Source: Clostridiaceae bacterium UBA6110
GTDB lineage: Bacteria > Bacillota > Clostridia > Clostridiales > Clostridiaceae
Reading direction: 5' to 3'
Length of the DNA stretch: 62,216 bases
Assembly (NCBI GenBank): GCA_002428415.1
Contig: DIWI01000052.1
Coordinates: forward strand, 18,996-81,211
The notes under the pieces were generated by a model. The model worked only from the letters and a program-made list of their open reading frames with translations. It did not search any database and was not told the DNA's origin. Positions 17,051-25,404 of this stretch are shown here, in pieces (positions within the stretch are counted from its first letter, which is position 1; each line of letters starts with the position of its first letter). Position numbers and translations under genes: made by a program.

Positions 17051-17099
17051 TAGAGCGATTTCACAATTTTAAATGTTAACAATTTATGAACGAAATTCT

Positions 17100-17891
17100 T
17101 TACAACTGACTAATTGGCACATCCAATATGCCAAGCAGCCTTCTCGCGTTGTCAGCTGTTGCTTCCAGCACTTCCTCGACATTTTTCCCCTTAAGCTCTG
17201 CTATCTTTTCCGCCACATGGATCAGATAGTCAGACCTGTTCCGCTTTCCCCTGTAGGGGACCGGCGCCATGTACGGAGCATCTGTCTCTATAAGCAGCCT
17301 GTCCAAAGGTATCTCTTCAATTACTTCAGGAAGCTTCCTTGCATTCTTGAAGGTTGCGACTCCTGATATCCCCAGATAGTATCCCAAAGAGACAGCTTCA
17401 CGCGCCATCTCAACGCTTCCTGAAAAGGAATGGAAGACCCCTGTGACCTCAGGAAATTCCCTGACAATCTGGAGGATGTCTCCATGGGCGTCTCTGTCGT
17501 GCAAAATCACTGGCATTCCAAGGGTTTTCGCAATTTCCATCTGGTCTTTCATTACCTTTTTCTGTATCTCCCTGGGAGGATTGGATTCCCAGTAGTAATC
17601 AAGACCGATCTCACCCACCGCCCTGAACTTTTCAGTCTTGAGAAGTTCAATCATTTCAGATTTCACACTCTCATTGTATTCATCTGCATTTTCAGGATGT
17701 ATTCCACATGCACCATATATGAATGGGTAGGTTTCCGTAAGTATTCTGGTTGTCTCGATGGACTTGTAGTCAGAGCTCATGTTGAGAATACCAATCACCC
17801 CGGAATTTTTAAGCTCAATAAGGAGCTCCTCCCGGTCCTCATCAAACTGTTCATCATCGTAATGTGCATGTGAGTCAAATATATTATTCAT
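17100..17891 (-). CDS. tatD: TatD-family metal-dependent hydrolase (DNase)
   Basis: 263-residue TIM-barrel hydrolase. Metal ligands seen: DSHAHYDDEQFD near residue 6, the glutamate in VGEIGLDYY, histidines in VILHDRDAHGD and GVFHSFSG, and the aspartate in IETDAPYM. Family members act as 3'-5' DNases or D-aminoacyl-tRNA hydrolases. In most Firmicutes tatD follows metG directly; here about 3 kb with a regulator gene and an insertion sequence lie between them. Confidence 0.93.
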   Translation of the reverse strand: MNNIFDSHAHYDDEQFDEDREELLIELKNSGVIGILNMSSDYKSIETTRILTETYPFIYGACGIHPENADEYNESVKSEMIELLKTEKFRAVGEIGLDYYWESNPPREIQKKVMKDQMEIAKTLGMPVILHDRDAHGDILQIVREFPEVTGVFHSFSGSVEMAREAVSLGYYLGISGVATFKNARKLPEVIEEIPLDRLLIETDAPYMAPVPYRGKRNRSDYLIHVAEKIAELKGKNVEEVLEATADNARRLLGILDVPISQL

Positions 17892-18034
17892 TTTCGCGAT
17901 CCTTTCAGCTTCATATTCCAGTCTTCATTTCTTCATATCTTCACATATATGAACTAATTGTAAATATTTGAGGCGAATGTTCATACTTCATTCATATTGC
18001 AAAATAATCATTGCGCCCCAATGCTAAATTCAGT

Positions 18035-18052
18035 TGTGAAGACGTCTTTACA
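18035..18052. promoter_or_regulatory. 18-bp palindrome upstream of the Crp/Fnr gene
   Basis: TGTGAAGAC followed by GTCTTTACA: a nine-base inverted repeat with one mismatch and no spacer. The TGTGA and TTACA outer parts resemble a Crp/Fnr half-site pair. The 318-bp divergent region 17892-18210 between tatD and the regulator gene holds this site and AT-rich DNA; I see no gene in it. Confidence 0.45.
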
Positions 18053-18210
18053 GGTGTTAACATTTCATTTTTGTCTCTATTTTGTCAGATTTTCGTCATT
18101 AAACGTTCTTTTTTCATCCTGATTGAGTGGTTTACCGCCAATATGCTATACTTAAATGGCAATGCTGCCTTGCATGATTTCCTTCATTTTACGGCGGCTG
18201 GGAGAATAAC

Positions 18211-18900
18211 ATGAAAAAGAGACCGACATACGAGCTTATCAAGGAAAATCCGCTTTTCAGCACTTTCAGTAATGAAGAGATCGACGAAATGCTGAACAAT
18301 TTAAATTATAACCTCAGGACATATCAAAAGGAAGAGTATCTGTTCATCCAGGGTGATGAATGCAAAACCATATTCCTGCTTCTGAAGGGTACTATCGAAG
18401 TACAGAAAATTGACCCATCCGGCAAGATGCTCCTGCTTATGGATGTCGAGAAGGATGAGGTAATCGGTGCAGGAGTGGTATTTTCAGGACATGACAGGCA
18501 TCAGATGAGCGCCTTTGCCAAATCTGACATTACTGTACTTGAAATGGACAAGTCTTCTATCCTCAAGCTGTGCAGATCAAATGAGATTTTTCTTGAGCTG
18601 TTCCTGAAGTCACTTTCAGGCAGGACCTATATGCTTACACAGAGGATACGGGAAGTAACCCTTAAGACACTCAGAGAAAAGATATGCGAATACCTATATT
18701 CGATACATTCTGATAAAGGAAGCCTTGATGTGAGAATCCCCTTTACAAAGAAATACTGGGCTGAAACCCTGGGAGTTCAGAGACCGTCGCTTTCCAGAGA
18801 GCTTGCAAATCTCTCAAGGGAGGGACTCATAAACATGAAGGGTGACCTTATACGGATAATTGACCTCGCTGAGGTTCGGAAAATAGCCCTTAAGTCCTGA
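18211..18900 (+). CDS. Crp/Fnr family transcription regulator
   Basis: 229 residues. N-terminal cyclic-nucleotide-binding fold (QGDECKTIFLLLKGTIEVQKI, then a GAGVVFSG turn), a long dimerisation helix (about 125-155), and a C-terminal winged helix whose recognition part reads WAETLGVQRPSLSRELANL. No N-terminal cysteine cluster as in FNR, so oxygen sensing by Fe-S is unlikely; the effector is unknown. Starts at ATG 18211 after GGGAGAATA. An 18-bp palindrome 160 bp upstream could be an autoregulatory site. It stands alone and is convergent with the PyrR-loop RNA. Confidence 0.9.
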   Translation: MKKRPTYELIKENPLFSTFSNEEIDEMLNNLNYNLRTYQKEEYLFIQGDECKTIFLLLKGTIEVQKIDPSGKMLLLMDVEKDEVIGAGVVFSGHDRHQMSAFAKSDITVLEMDKSSILKLCRSNEIFLELFLKSLSGRTYMLTQRIREVTLKTLREKICEYLYSIHSDKGSLDVRIPFTKKYWAETLGVQRPSLSRELANLSREGLINMKGDLIRIIDLAEVRKIALKS

Positions 18901-18908
18901 AAAAGGGC

Positions 18909-19106
18909 AAAAAAAAAGACCCTGCCAGTGAAACCTCTGTTTCACAGATGGGTATCATCCGCAGCTCCCTACCGGGCTGCAATGCCTTTCAATAAGCTGC
19001 AGGACTATCCATTTTGAACTTGTATTGCATCTTCAGCATAGGTTTGGCTCCTTAAGCTTTATTCTGGCTGCAATCTTTTCAGCCTCACGGGACTGAGTTA
19101 AAGTTC
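18909..19106 (-). ncRNA. Orphan PyrR-type attenuator RNA
   Basis: On the minus strand a promoter (19113-19141) is followed by AGTCCCGTGAGGCT (19081-19094), which fits the PyrR-binding-loop consensus. The surrounding 40 nt match the pyrC leader at 31895 with only a few differences. About 125 nt later comes a strong terminator: ACCC, CTGTGAAAC, loop, GTTTCACTG, GGGTC and nine T (18909-18954). No pyrimidine gene follows; the strand continues antisense into the end of the crp-like gene. It is either the leader of a deleted pyr gene or a free-standing RNA. Confidence 0.7.
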
Positions 19107-19112
19107 TAATGA

Positions 19113-19141
19113 ATTGTATACTATTAAACCCATGTTGTCAA
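19113..19141 (-). promoter_or_regulatory. Promoter of the orphan PyrR-loop RNA
   Basis: On the minus strand: TTGACA (19136-19141), 17-bp spacer, TACAAT (19113-19118). The -35 element touches the direct repeat flanking the insertion sequence. Confidence 0.75.
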
Positions 19142-19165
19142 CATTAGTTTTTTCTTCTTTCTTAA
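19141..19165 (+). repeat. Left flanking direct repeat of the insertion sequence
   Basis: Begins ACATTAGTTTTTTCTTCTT and ends CTTAA directly before the IS. The same sequence, shorter by TTCT, recurs at 20590-20609 after the IS. A target duplication of 20-odd bp fits IS1202-type elements, which make unusually long ones. Confidence 0.6.
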
Positions 19166-20583
19166 TGGTCTGTGATAATGTCATCCTGTAAGTGTGCTGT
19201 GATTATGTCACCCCCAGTCTATAATTGGAGGATGAAGATTATAATGAGTACCCAAGAAGCAAGAAGAGTAACCATAATGGATGAATGCCTCAAAGGAATA
19301 AGAACCAACAAGCAGGCAGCACAACTGCTCAAGATCACAGAGAGACAGGTACAGCGTTTAAAGGCTAAGGCAAGACAAGATGGTATTAATGCCGTGCTAC
19401 ATGGTAACCGGGGAATACCCCCTGCACATGCCCTAACGATGGAGCAACGTAAGGAGATTGCTGATATCTACACGGAAGATCTCAAGGACTATAACTACTC
19501 CCACGCAAGAGATGTCCTGGAGGAGGAAAAGTCAATCATCGTCTCAAGAAGCACCGTATCTCGTATCCTGAGAAATCAGGGAATCAAATCACCCAAGTCG
19601 AGACGCCCCCGAAAGAATCACCCCTCACGTGATGCAAGATCACGAGAAGGATCCATGGCACAGATGGATGCATCCTCCTATGACTGGCTATCCAACGGCT
19701 CCTATCTGCAACTTCACGGGTCCATTGACGATGCTACCGGAAAGGTCCTGGCTTTGCACTTTGAACAAGAGGAAACCACCCACGGATACAATGAGCTGGT
19801 CTATCAGATGAACTCACGAAAGAGACTCCCAAGAGAATTCTATGTGGACTGCCGGACAACCTTTCGCAACAATGTCAAACCATTGGAGAGTCTTTCAATC
19901 GATGAGGAACTCTCAGGCAAGACCAATTTTATGACCCAGTTCCAGCGGTCCATGCACGAACTTGGAATAGTACTTATCTATGCCCATTCTCCCGAAGCCA
20001 AGGGCCGTATAGAACGCCTTTGGGAGACCTTGCAGGACCGCCTGCCCAAAGATCTGGCTCGTAAGGGAATCACCACCGTAGAGGCAGCCAACGCGTACCT
20101 ACCCACGTACATTAACTACATTAACCGTAAGTTCTCCGTAAAAGCGAAGGATCCGGAACTGGACTACACACCATCTATACCCCTTCGTGAACTAAAAATC
20201 ATACTTGCCCATCAGGAGAAACGCAAACTGGATCGGGGTCTAAGCTTTAGCTATCTGGGCAAACGATACGCCTTACCACAGATGACTGGAAAAGAAAAAG
20301 AACCATTATCCCAAAGAGATATCATCACGGTCGCCACCAGTGAATACATCGGGATACAGGTTCTCACCAAGGGCCGCATTCTTGAGCCGTTTGAACTCAG
20401 AGAAAGGGCTAAGGCAATTATAGAGGATGCACCCGATAAAATCAAACTAAATGACGATAAGGGAGTCAATAAACCCAAACGCAACACACCTTGGCATAAT
20501 ACCAATTCACTGCTTTTTACAAGATAACCCTGACATAATCACTGCACACTTAAGTCACTTTTGGGGTGACATAGTCAAAGACC
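19166..20583 (+). mobile_element. IS1202-like (ISNCY) insertion sequence
   Basis: About 1.42 kb with a single transposase gene. The ends carry related inverted repeats: the left end has GGTCTGTGATAATGTCA, then AAGTGTGCTGTGATTATGTCA-type DNA. The right end read backwards has GGTCTTTGACTATGTCA, then AAGTGTGCAGTGATTATGTCA (shown in part). Two TGTCA motifs per end suggest two transposase-binding sites. It separates metG from the tatD cluster. Exact edges are uncertain by a base or two. Confidence 0.8.
19244..20527 (+). CDS. ISNCY (IS1202-group) transposase
   Basis: 427 residues from ATG 19244 (a start 12 bases earlier is possible). N-terminal helix-turn-helix region (QAAQLLKITERQVQRLKAKA and a second one, SRSTVSRILRNQGI), then an RNase-H-like catalytic core with QMDASSYDWL (first Asp), VDCRTTF (second Asp) and SPEAKGRIERLWETLQDRL (Glu), i.e. 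an intact DDE triad. The frame is open to the end of the element, so the enzyme may be active. Confidence 0.9.
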   Translation: MSTQEARRVTIMDECLKGIRTNKQAAQLLKITERQVQRLKAKARQDGINAVLHGNRGIPPAHALTMEQRKEIADIYTEDLKDYNYSHARDVLEEEKSIIVSRSTVSRILRNQGIKSPKSRRPRKNHPSRDARSREGSMAQMDASSYDWLSNGSYLQLHGSIDDATGKVLALHFEQEETTHGYNELVYQMNSRKRLPREFYVDCRTTFRNNVKPLESLSIDEELSGKTNFMTQFQRSMHELGIVLIYAHSPEAKGRIERLWETLQDRLPKDLARKGITTVEAANAYLPTYINYINRKFSVKAKDPELDYTPSIPLRELKIILAHQEKRKLDRGLSFSYLGKRYALPQMTGKEKEPLSQRDIITVATSEYIGIQVLTKGRILEPFELRERAKAIIEDAPDKIKLNDDKGVNKPKRNTPWHNTNSLLFTR

Positions 20584-20589
20584 TTTGAC

Positions 20590-20609
20590 ACATTAGTTTT
20601 TTCTTCTTA
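20590..20609 (+). repeat. Right flanking direct repeat of the insertion sequence
   Basis: Copy of the left repeat (19141-19165) with a 4-5 base shortening, lying between the intact IS and the truncated second copy. Confidence 0.55.
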
Positions 20610-20722
20610 ATGGTCTGTGATAATGTCACCTTTATAAGTGTGCTGTGATAATGTCACCCCCAGTCTATAATTGGAGGATGAAGATTAACATGAGTACACA
20701 GGAAGCAATACAAGTGAACATC
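20610..20722 (+). mobile_element. Truncated second copy of the same IS
   Basis: Repeats the left end of the element (GGTCTGTGATAATGTCAC, AAGTGTGCTGTGATAATG, CAGTCTATAATTGGAGG) and the first eleven or so codons of the transposase (MSTQEAIQVNI against MSTQEARRVTI). Similarity stops at about 20722 and the rest is missing. Confidence 0.8.
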
Positions 20723-20763
20723 GTAAGAACGCAGTATTATAAGGTTATTTCTGTTACAAAGAT

Positions 20764-20806
20764 AAAAGGAAGGAAATCATGTATTCGTACCGATTTCCTT
20801 CCTTTT
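20764..20806 (-). terminator. Bidirectional terminator after metG
   Basis: A perfect 15-bp stem (AAAAGGAAGGAAATC with its complement, 13-nt loop) flanked by T-rich DNA on both strands. It ends the metG transcript 74 bp after its stop. Confidence 0.85.
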
Positions 20807-20879
20807 ATTATGCTTAAAATCCAGGTTAAGTAGTCAGAGCTGATGAAGAACTGATATAACCCAGGTCTTACCAGGTCTT

Positions 20880-22799
20880 TTATCTTACTTCAGTGCCAGG
20901 CTCGCCTTCTGACGTAACAATGTACAGGTTCTTGCCGTCAGGATCAGATGCTGCAAGTATCATACCCTCGGACATTTCACCCCTTAGCTTTGCCGGCTTC
21001 AGGTTGGCCACTAATATTATGTTTGTCCCGACAAGCTCGTCAGGCTTCTTATGCTCTGCGATTCCGGATATTACCTGCTTCTCCATTCCACCGATATCAA
21101 CCCTGAGCTTCAGGAGCTTCTTCGCCCCGTTTACAGGCTCTGCAGAAATTATCCTGCCTACCCTAAGGTCAAGCTTCGCAAAATCATCTATCGTTATCTC
21201 TTCCTTGAGCGGCCTGAATTCAGGCTTCTTCTCTTCAGGCTTGGCAGTTAGCTTCGCCAGCTCTTCAAGCTTCTTTTCCATGTCGATTCTCGGGAATATT
21301 ACATTCCCGGGCTTTACGCTGCTTCCTTCCTTCGTTCCGTTGAAGGCAGAAAGGCTTTCGAAGGATAAGTCATCAGCGTTGATCTGCTCCCTGATCCTCT
21401 CGGCAGTATCAGGCAGGAAAGGCTCCACAAGGGCTGCTGAGAACCTCAGCGCTTCAAGAAGGTTGTACAGTACAGTTCCAAGCCTGTCCTTCATTGCCTC
21501 GTCTCTTGCCAGTATCCAGGGGGTAGTCTCATCGATATACTTGTTAGCCCTTCCGATCAGCGTCCATATGTGACCAAGTGCTTCAGGTATCCTGAGGTTT
21601 CCTATCGATTCCTCAACAAGCTTCGGTGTGGAAAGTGCAAGCGTCTTGAGCTCGTCGTCGAAATCTCCTGTGAAAGAGCCTGAAGGTATCGTTCCTCCGA
21701 AATATTTTGAAACCATGGCTACTGTCCTCGAAAGCAGGTTGCCGAGGTCGTTCGCAAGGTCCGCATTGGTCTTCTTTATGAACGTCTCGTTGTTGAAGAG
21801 CCCGTCATTTCCAAACGGTATCTCCCTTAGAAGGAAGTATCTCACAGGATCCACTCCGAAGTGCTCGACAAGGACAACAGGATCTACCACATTCCCCTTC
21901 GACTTTGACATCTTGCCGCCGTCAACAAGCAGCCAGCCGTGACCGAACACCTGCTTCGGAAGCTCAATATCGAGAGCCATGAGCATGATTGGCCAGTATA
22001 TAGTATGGAACCTCAGGATGTCCTTCCCTATGAGGTGGACGTCAGCAGGCCAATATTTTTTGTAGGTCTCTTCATTCTCAGAGCCATACCCCAGAGCTGT
22101 AATGTAGTTTGACAGAGCATCGATCCATACATAGACGACATGCTCCCTGTCAAAGGACACCGGTATTCCCCAGTCGAAGCTGGTCCTTGACACGCAAAGG
22201 TCCTGCAGGCCCGGCTTAAGGAAGTTGTTCAGCATCTCGTTCTTTCTTGATTCAGGCTGGATGAATTCAGGGTTTTCTTCAATATGCCTGATCAGCCTGT
22301 CAGCATACTTGCTCATCTTGAAGAAGTAAGCCTCTTCCTTGGCCTTCTCGACCGGTCTTCCGCAATCCGGGCATTTTCCATCAACGATCTGTGTATCAGT
22401 CCAGAATGCTTCATCAGGCGTACAGTACCAGCCTTCATAAACGCTCTTGTAGATGTCGCCCTTGTCATACAGCTTCGTGAATATGTCCTGGACAGCCTTG
22501 ATATGATAATCGTCGGTGGTCCGTATGAACTTGTCGTAGCTTATGTTCATGAGCTTCCACAGGTCCTTGATCCCTTCGACTATTCCGTCTACGTACTCTA
22601 TTGGCTTTACGCCTTTTTCCTCGGCGATCCTCTGTATCTTCTGGCCGTGCTCGTCCGATCCTGTAAGGAACATGACATCAAAGCCTGCTTTCCTCTTGTA
22701 TCTGGCAAGGGCATCAGCTGCAACCGTAGTATAGGTATTTCCTATGTGCAGGTTTGCAGAAGGGTAATAGATAGGGGTAGTGATATAATAGGTCTTCAT
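20880..22799 (-). CDS. metG: Methionyl-tRNA synthetase
   Basis: 639-residue class I synthetase that charges tRNA-Met. HIGH-type signature LHIGN at residues 17-21, KMSKS at 296-300, an SC-fold with CPDCGRP (one zinc CxxC at 143-146; residues around 126 give a single Cys), the anticodon-binding helices, and a C-terminal tRNA-binding OB domain (about 535-639, DLRVGRIISAEPV). The region upstream is a T-box leader with an AUG specifier, so the gene is induced by uncharged tRNA-Met. Confidence 0.96.
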   Translation of the reverse strand: MKTYYITTPIYYPSANLHIGNTYTTVAADALARYKRKAGFDVMFLTGSDEHGQKIQRIAEEKGVKPIEYVDGIVEGIKDLWKLMNISYDKFIRTTDDYHIKAVQDIFTKLYDKGDIYKSVYEGWYCTPDEAFWTDTQIVDGKCPDCGRPVEKAKEEAYFFKMSKYADRLIRHIEENPEFIQPESRKNEMLNNFLKPGLQDLCVSRTSFDWGIPVSFDREHVVYVWIDALSNYITALGYGSENEETYKKYWPADVHLIGKDILRFHTIYWPIMLMALDIELPKQVFGHGWLLVDGGKMSKSKGNVVDPVVLVEHFGVDPVRYFLLREIPFGNDGLFNNETFIKKTNADLANDLGNLLSRTVAMVSKYFGGTIPSGSFTGDFDDELKTLALSTPKLVEESIGNLRIPEALGHIWTLIGRANKYIDETTPWILARDEAMKDRLGTVLYNLLEALRFSAALVEPFLPDTAERIREQINADDLSFESLSAFNGTKEGSSVKPGNVIFPRIDMEKKLEELAKLTAKPEEKKPEFRPLKEEITIDDFAKLDLRVGRIISAEPVNGAKKLLKLRVDIGGMEKQVISGIAEHKKPDELVGTNIILVANLKPAKLRGEMSEGMILAASDPDGKNLYIVTSEGEPGTEVR

Positions 22800-22821
22800 T
22801 GTAAAAATCCTCCCTTAAAAT

Positions 22822-23071
22822 GAAAAAGCCCTATGGCGATGCCATAGAGACGTCTTTAAACGTGTTACCACTCCAGTTCGCGCAAGCCTCACGGATCACG
22901 CCTCAAATGGTGACAAAGCCACCAATGCAATATAACGGTTGCAACCGTGTGTCCTTTTTACCGGGCGCAGGCTCCGAGGTCATTTTCACTGCAGTTTATG
23001 CACCCTGTCACACCAAACCAGGGCTCTCTTAGGCAAAATCCTTGCGCTACTCTTCTCATCAAAGCTTTTCA
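22822..23071 (-). ncRNA. T-box leader of metG, methionine specifier
   Basis: On the minus strand: AGAGAG and GGTGTGACAGGG of stem I, then GTGAAAATGACC, where ATG (22981-22983) is the specifier codon. The T-box core GGAGTGGTAACACG lies at 22861-22874. The terminator CTATGGC, ATC, GCCATAG, GGCTTTTTC lies at 22822-22848. Core motif GTGGTAACACG differs from the usual GTGGTACCACG by one base. The whole gap 22800-23154 is taken by this leader, its promoter and the pyrE terminator. Confidence 0.9.
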
Positions 23072-23077
23072 TGACCT

Positions 23078-23106
23078 ATTCTACCAAAGGCGATATGGTT
23101 TCGCAA
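23078..23106 (-). promoter_or_regulatory. Promoter of the metG T-box transcript
   Basis: On the minus strand: TTGCGA (23101-23106), 17-bp spacer, TAGAAT (23078-23083). Confidence 0.6.
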
Positions 23107-23128
23107 CAGGAATTTCCCATACCCCAAC

Positions 23129-23152
23129 AGAAAAGGGGCTTTTCGCCCCTTT
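23129..23152 (-). terminator. Terminator of the pyrimidine operon
   Basis: Eight-base-pair stem AAAGGGGC with GCCCCTTT and a five-base loop, followed by TCTG on the minus strand. It directly follows pyrE. Confidence 0.75.
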
Positions 23153-23154
23153 GA

Positions 23155-23784
23155 TCATTTCTTCATCCAATCCTCGTTAGAAGGATCCTTTTTCCACTCC
23201 ATCAGCTTGGCCAAAGAAGCGCTCTCAATGTAGTTGTCCTCTATTGCTGCTTCTATGAGCTCGTCATAGTCAGTGAGCGATGTGTTTTCCACATAATTCT
23301 TCTTTAGAGTCTCTTCACCCTTTTTCAGGTTGTAGGTGAATATTGATACTATTCCCAGGACGTCGCAGCCTGCATCCCTGAGGGCATTCACTGCGTCAAC
23401 CGAGGAACCGGCTGTTGAAATAAGGTCCTCAATAACAACCGTCTTCATGCCGGGAAATACCTTACCTTCTATCCTGTTCTCCTTGCCGTGGTCCTTCGCC
23501 TTTCCTCTTACGAATCCCATTGGGATCCCGAGCTCCCAGGCGACTATCGCAGCGTGGGGGATTCCTGCAGTGGCAGTGCCCATGAGGCATTCTGCTTCAG
23601 GATACTTTTCGCTTACCACCCTCTTCATCTCGGTAAGTGCAAGCTCCCTCTCCTCCTTGAAGGAAAGGATCAGCCTGTTGTCGCAGTATATCGGTGACTT
23701 TATGCCTGATGCCCATGTGAACGGCTTTTCAGGAGAAAGGCTCACTGCCTTTATCTTTAGAAGTGCCTTAGCAAGTTCTTTCAT
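23155..23784 (-). CDS. pyrE: Orotate phosphoribosyltransferase
   Basis: Joins orotate to PRPP to give orotidine 5'-phosphate. 209 residues; PRPP-binding loop TVVIEDLISTAGSSVDAV, KSPIYCDNR early on, and VRGKAKDHGKENRIEG, the flexible loop that closes over PRPP. Last gene of the pyr operon, 1 nt after pyrF, then a terminator. Confidence 0.95.
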   Translation of the reverse strand: MKELAKALLKIKAVSLSPEKPFTWASGIKSPIYCDNRLILSFKEERELALTEMKRVVSEKYPEAECLMGTATAGIPHAAIVAWELGIPMGFVRGKAKDHGKENRIEGKVFPGMKTVVIEDLISTAGSSVDAVNALRDAGCDVLGIVSIFTYNLKKGEETLKKNYVENTSLTDYDELIEAAIEDNYIESASLAKLMEWKKDPSNEDWMKK

Positions 23785-23785
23785 G

Positions 23786-24478
23786 TCATACCCCCAAAAA
23801 TTCCTTCTTTATTTCCTTGTATGCCTTCTCAGGGTCTTCAGCCCTGGTGATCGGCCTTCCTACAACTATGTAGTCGGAGCCTAGCTCCCTTGCCCTTGCA
23901 GGCGTTACGATCCTTTTCTGGTCACCGGCTGCAGAATCAAGGGGCCTTATACCGGGAGTTACCGTTATGAAGCCTTCTCCAAGATTTTCCTTGATGACCG
24001 GAACCTCAAGTGCGGAGCATACAACTCCTGACAGCCCTGCCTTCTTTGCATTCTCTGCATATGAGAGGACCGTTTCAGTAAGGCTCCTGTCAATGAGAAG
24101 CTCTGACTGCATCAGTTCCTCGGTGGTTGAAGTAAGCTGCGTGACAGCTATGACAAGAGGCTTCTTCCCCTCTTCCCTGCAGGCGTTCATCGCCTCCTCC
24201 ATCATGACGCTTCCGCCTGATGCATGAAGGTTCACCATATCGGCATCAAGCCTCAGGATGCTCTTCATTGCGCTCTTGACCGTATTCGGTATATCGTGGA
24301 GCTTGAGGTCAAGGAACACCTTGTGTCCCATCTTCCTGATCTCCCTCACGATTTCAGGACCTTCACTGTAAAAGAGCTCCATACCGATCTTGACATATAT
24401 GCCTTCCTTGAAGCCCTCAAGAAAGGCCATCGTTTCCTTCCTGTTCTTAAAATCCAGGGCAACTATGACATCCTTCAT
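23786..24478 (-). CDS. pyrF: Orotidine 5'-phosphate decarboxylase
   Basis: Makes UMP from OMP. 230 residues, TIM barrel; VALDFKNR at the N-terminus, the catalytic FLDLKLHDIPNTV (Asp-Lys-Asp network), VTPGIRPL and DYIVVGRPIT for phosphate binding. Its ATG shares one base with the pyrD stop codon (TAATG), so translation is coupled. Confidence 0.95.
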   Translation of the reverse strand: MKDVIVALDFKNRKETMAFLEGFKEGIYVKIGMELFYSEGPEIVREIRKMGHKVFLDLKLHDIPNTVKSAMKSILRLDADMVNLHASGGSVMMEEAMNACREEGKKPLVIAVTQLTSTTEELMQSELLIDRSLTETVLSYAENAKKAGLSGVVCSALEVPVIKENLGEGFITVTPGIRPLDSAAGDQKRIVTPARARELGSDYIVVGRPITRAEDPEKAYKEIKKEFLGV

Positions 24479-25404
24479 TATTTTCCTCCAAGCCTGTGGC
24501 TGTAGCCCACAGCATCCTTAACGCTATTGAATCCGTATTTTCCAAGAACTCCCGGCAAAGCCTCTATGATGTCCCTGCACGCGAAGGGATTGACGAAATT
24601 CTCAGTTCCTACCGCCACTGCACTTGCCCCTGCATAAAGGAATTCAAGCACATCCTCCGCATTCCTTATTCCACCCATGCCGATTATCGGTATCTTAACT
24701 GCCTTATAAACCTCGTATACCATCCTTACTGCAACTGGCTTCACAGCAGGTCCCGAGAGTCCTCCGGTGCCGTTGGCAAGTACCGGTCTTCCCGTTGCCA
24801 GGTCAAGCCTCATTCCCACCAATGTGTTTATCATGGTTATGCCGTCCGCTCCGCCGCTCTCGACAGCCCTTGCCATGGCAGAGATATCCGTCACGTTCGG
24901 TGAAAGCTTCATGTATATCGGCTTGCTGGATACTTCCTTGATCCTTTTGGTCAGGCTGTAAGCCACATCAGGGTCAGTACCGAAGGTTATTCCGCCCTTC
25001 TTCACATTGGGGCAGGAAATGTTTATCTCAAGGGCCCCGACGTTTTTGACCTTCGAGATCCTCTCTGCCACATACGCGTACTCATCCTCGGTATATCCGG
25101 CTACATTGCTTATTATAGGGATGTCGTACTTCTCAAGCCACTTCATCTCCTCTTCCACACCGTCAATGCCGGGATTCTGGAGACCTATGGCATTCAGCAT
25201 CCCTGCCGGAGTCTCAGCAAGCCTTGGCATCTGGTTTCCTTCCCGCCTGTCCCTTGTGACTGCCTTAACCATTATGGAGCCCAGTATATTCAGGTCATAG
25301 AGCTCAGCGAATTCCTTTCCGAATCCGAAGCACCCTGAAGCTGGCATGACCGGATTCTTTAGTGACAGACCCGGGAGTTCCACCTTTAGCATTTCCCTAC
25401 TCAT
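24478..25404 (-). CDS. pyrD: Dihydroorotate dehydrogenase B, catalytic subunit
   Basis: 308-residue FMN enzyme of class 1B that oxidises dihydroorotate and passes electrons to PyrK and NAD. Catalytic cysteine in LEINISCPNVKKGG marks class 1B; NAIGLQNPG, NTLVGM and GMGGIRNAED bind substrate and FMN. GGGAGG lies 6 nt before the ATG. Overlaps pyrK by 8 nt, fitting a two-subunit enzyme. Confidence 0.95.
   Translation of the reverse strand: MSREMLKVELPGLSLKNPVMPASGCFGFGKEFAELYDLNILGSIMVKAVTRDRREGNQMPRLAETPAGMLNAIGLQNPGIDGVEEEMKWLEKYDIPIISNVAGYTEDEYAYVAERISKVKNVGALEINISCPNVKKGGITFGTDPDVAYSLTKRIKEVSSKPIYMKLSPNVTDISAMARAVESGGADGITMINTLVGMRLDLATGRPVLANGTGGLSGPAVKPVAVRMVYEVYKAVKIPIIGMGGIRNAEDVLEFLYAGASAVAVGTENFVNPFACRDIIEALPGVLGKYGFNSVKDAVGYSHRLGGK

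Noticed and set aside
18901..19141. A cyclic-di-GMP or other metabolite riboswitch on the minus strand
   Set aside because: The promoter, AGTCCCGTGAGGCT loop and terminator match the PyrR attenuator plan and the nearby pyr leader much better.
22820..23154. Short plus-strand open frames of about 70 codons before pyrE
   Set aside because: They lie wholly in the T-box leader and terminator region and overlap one another in different frames without ribosome sites.
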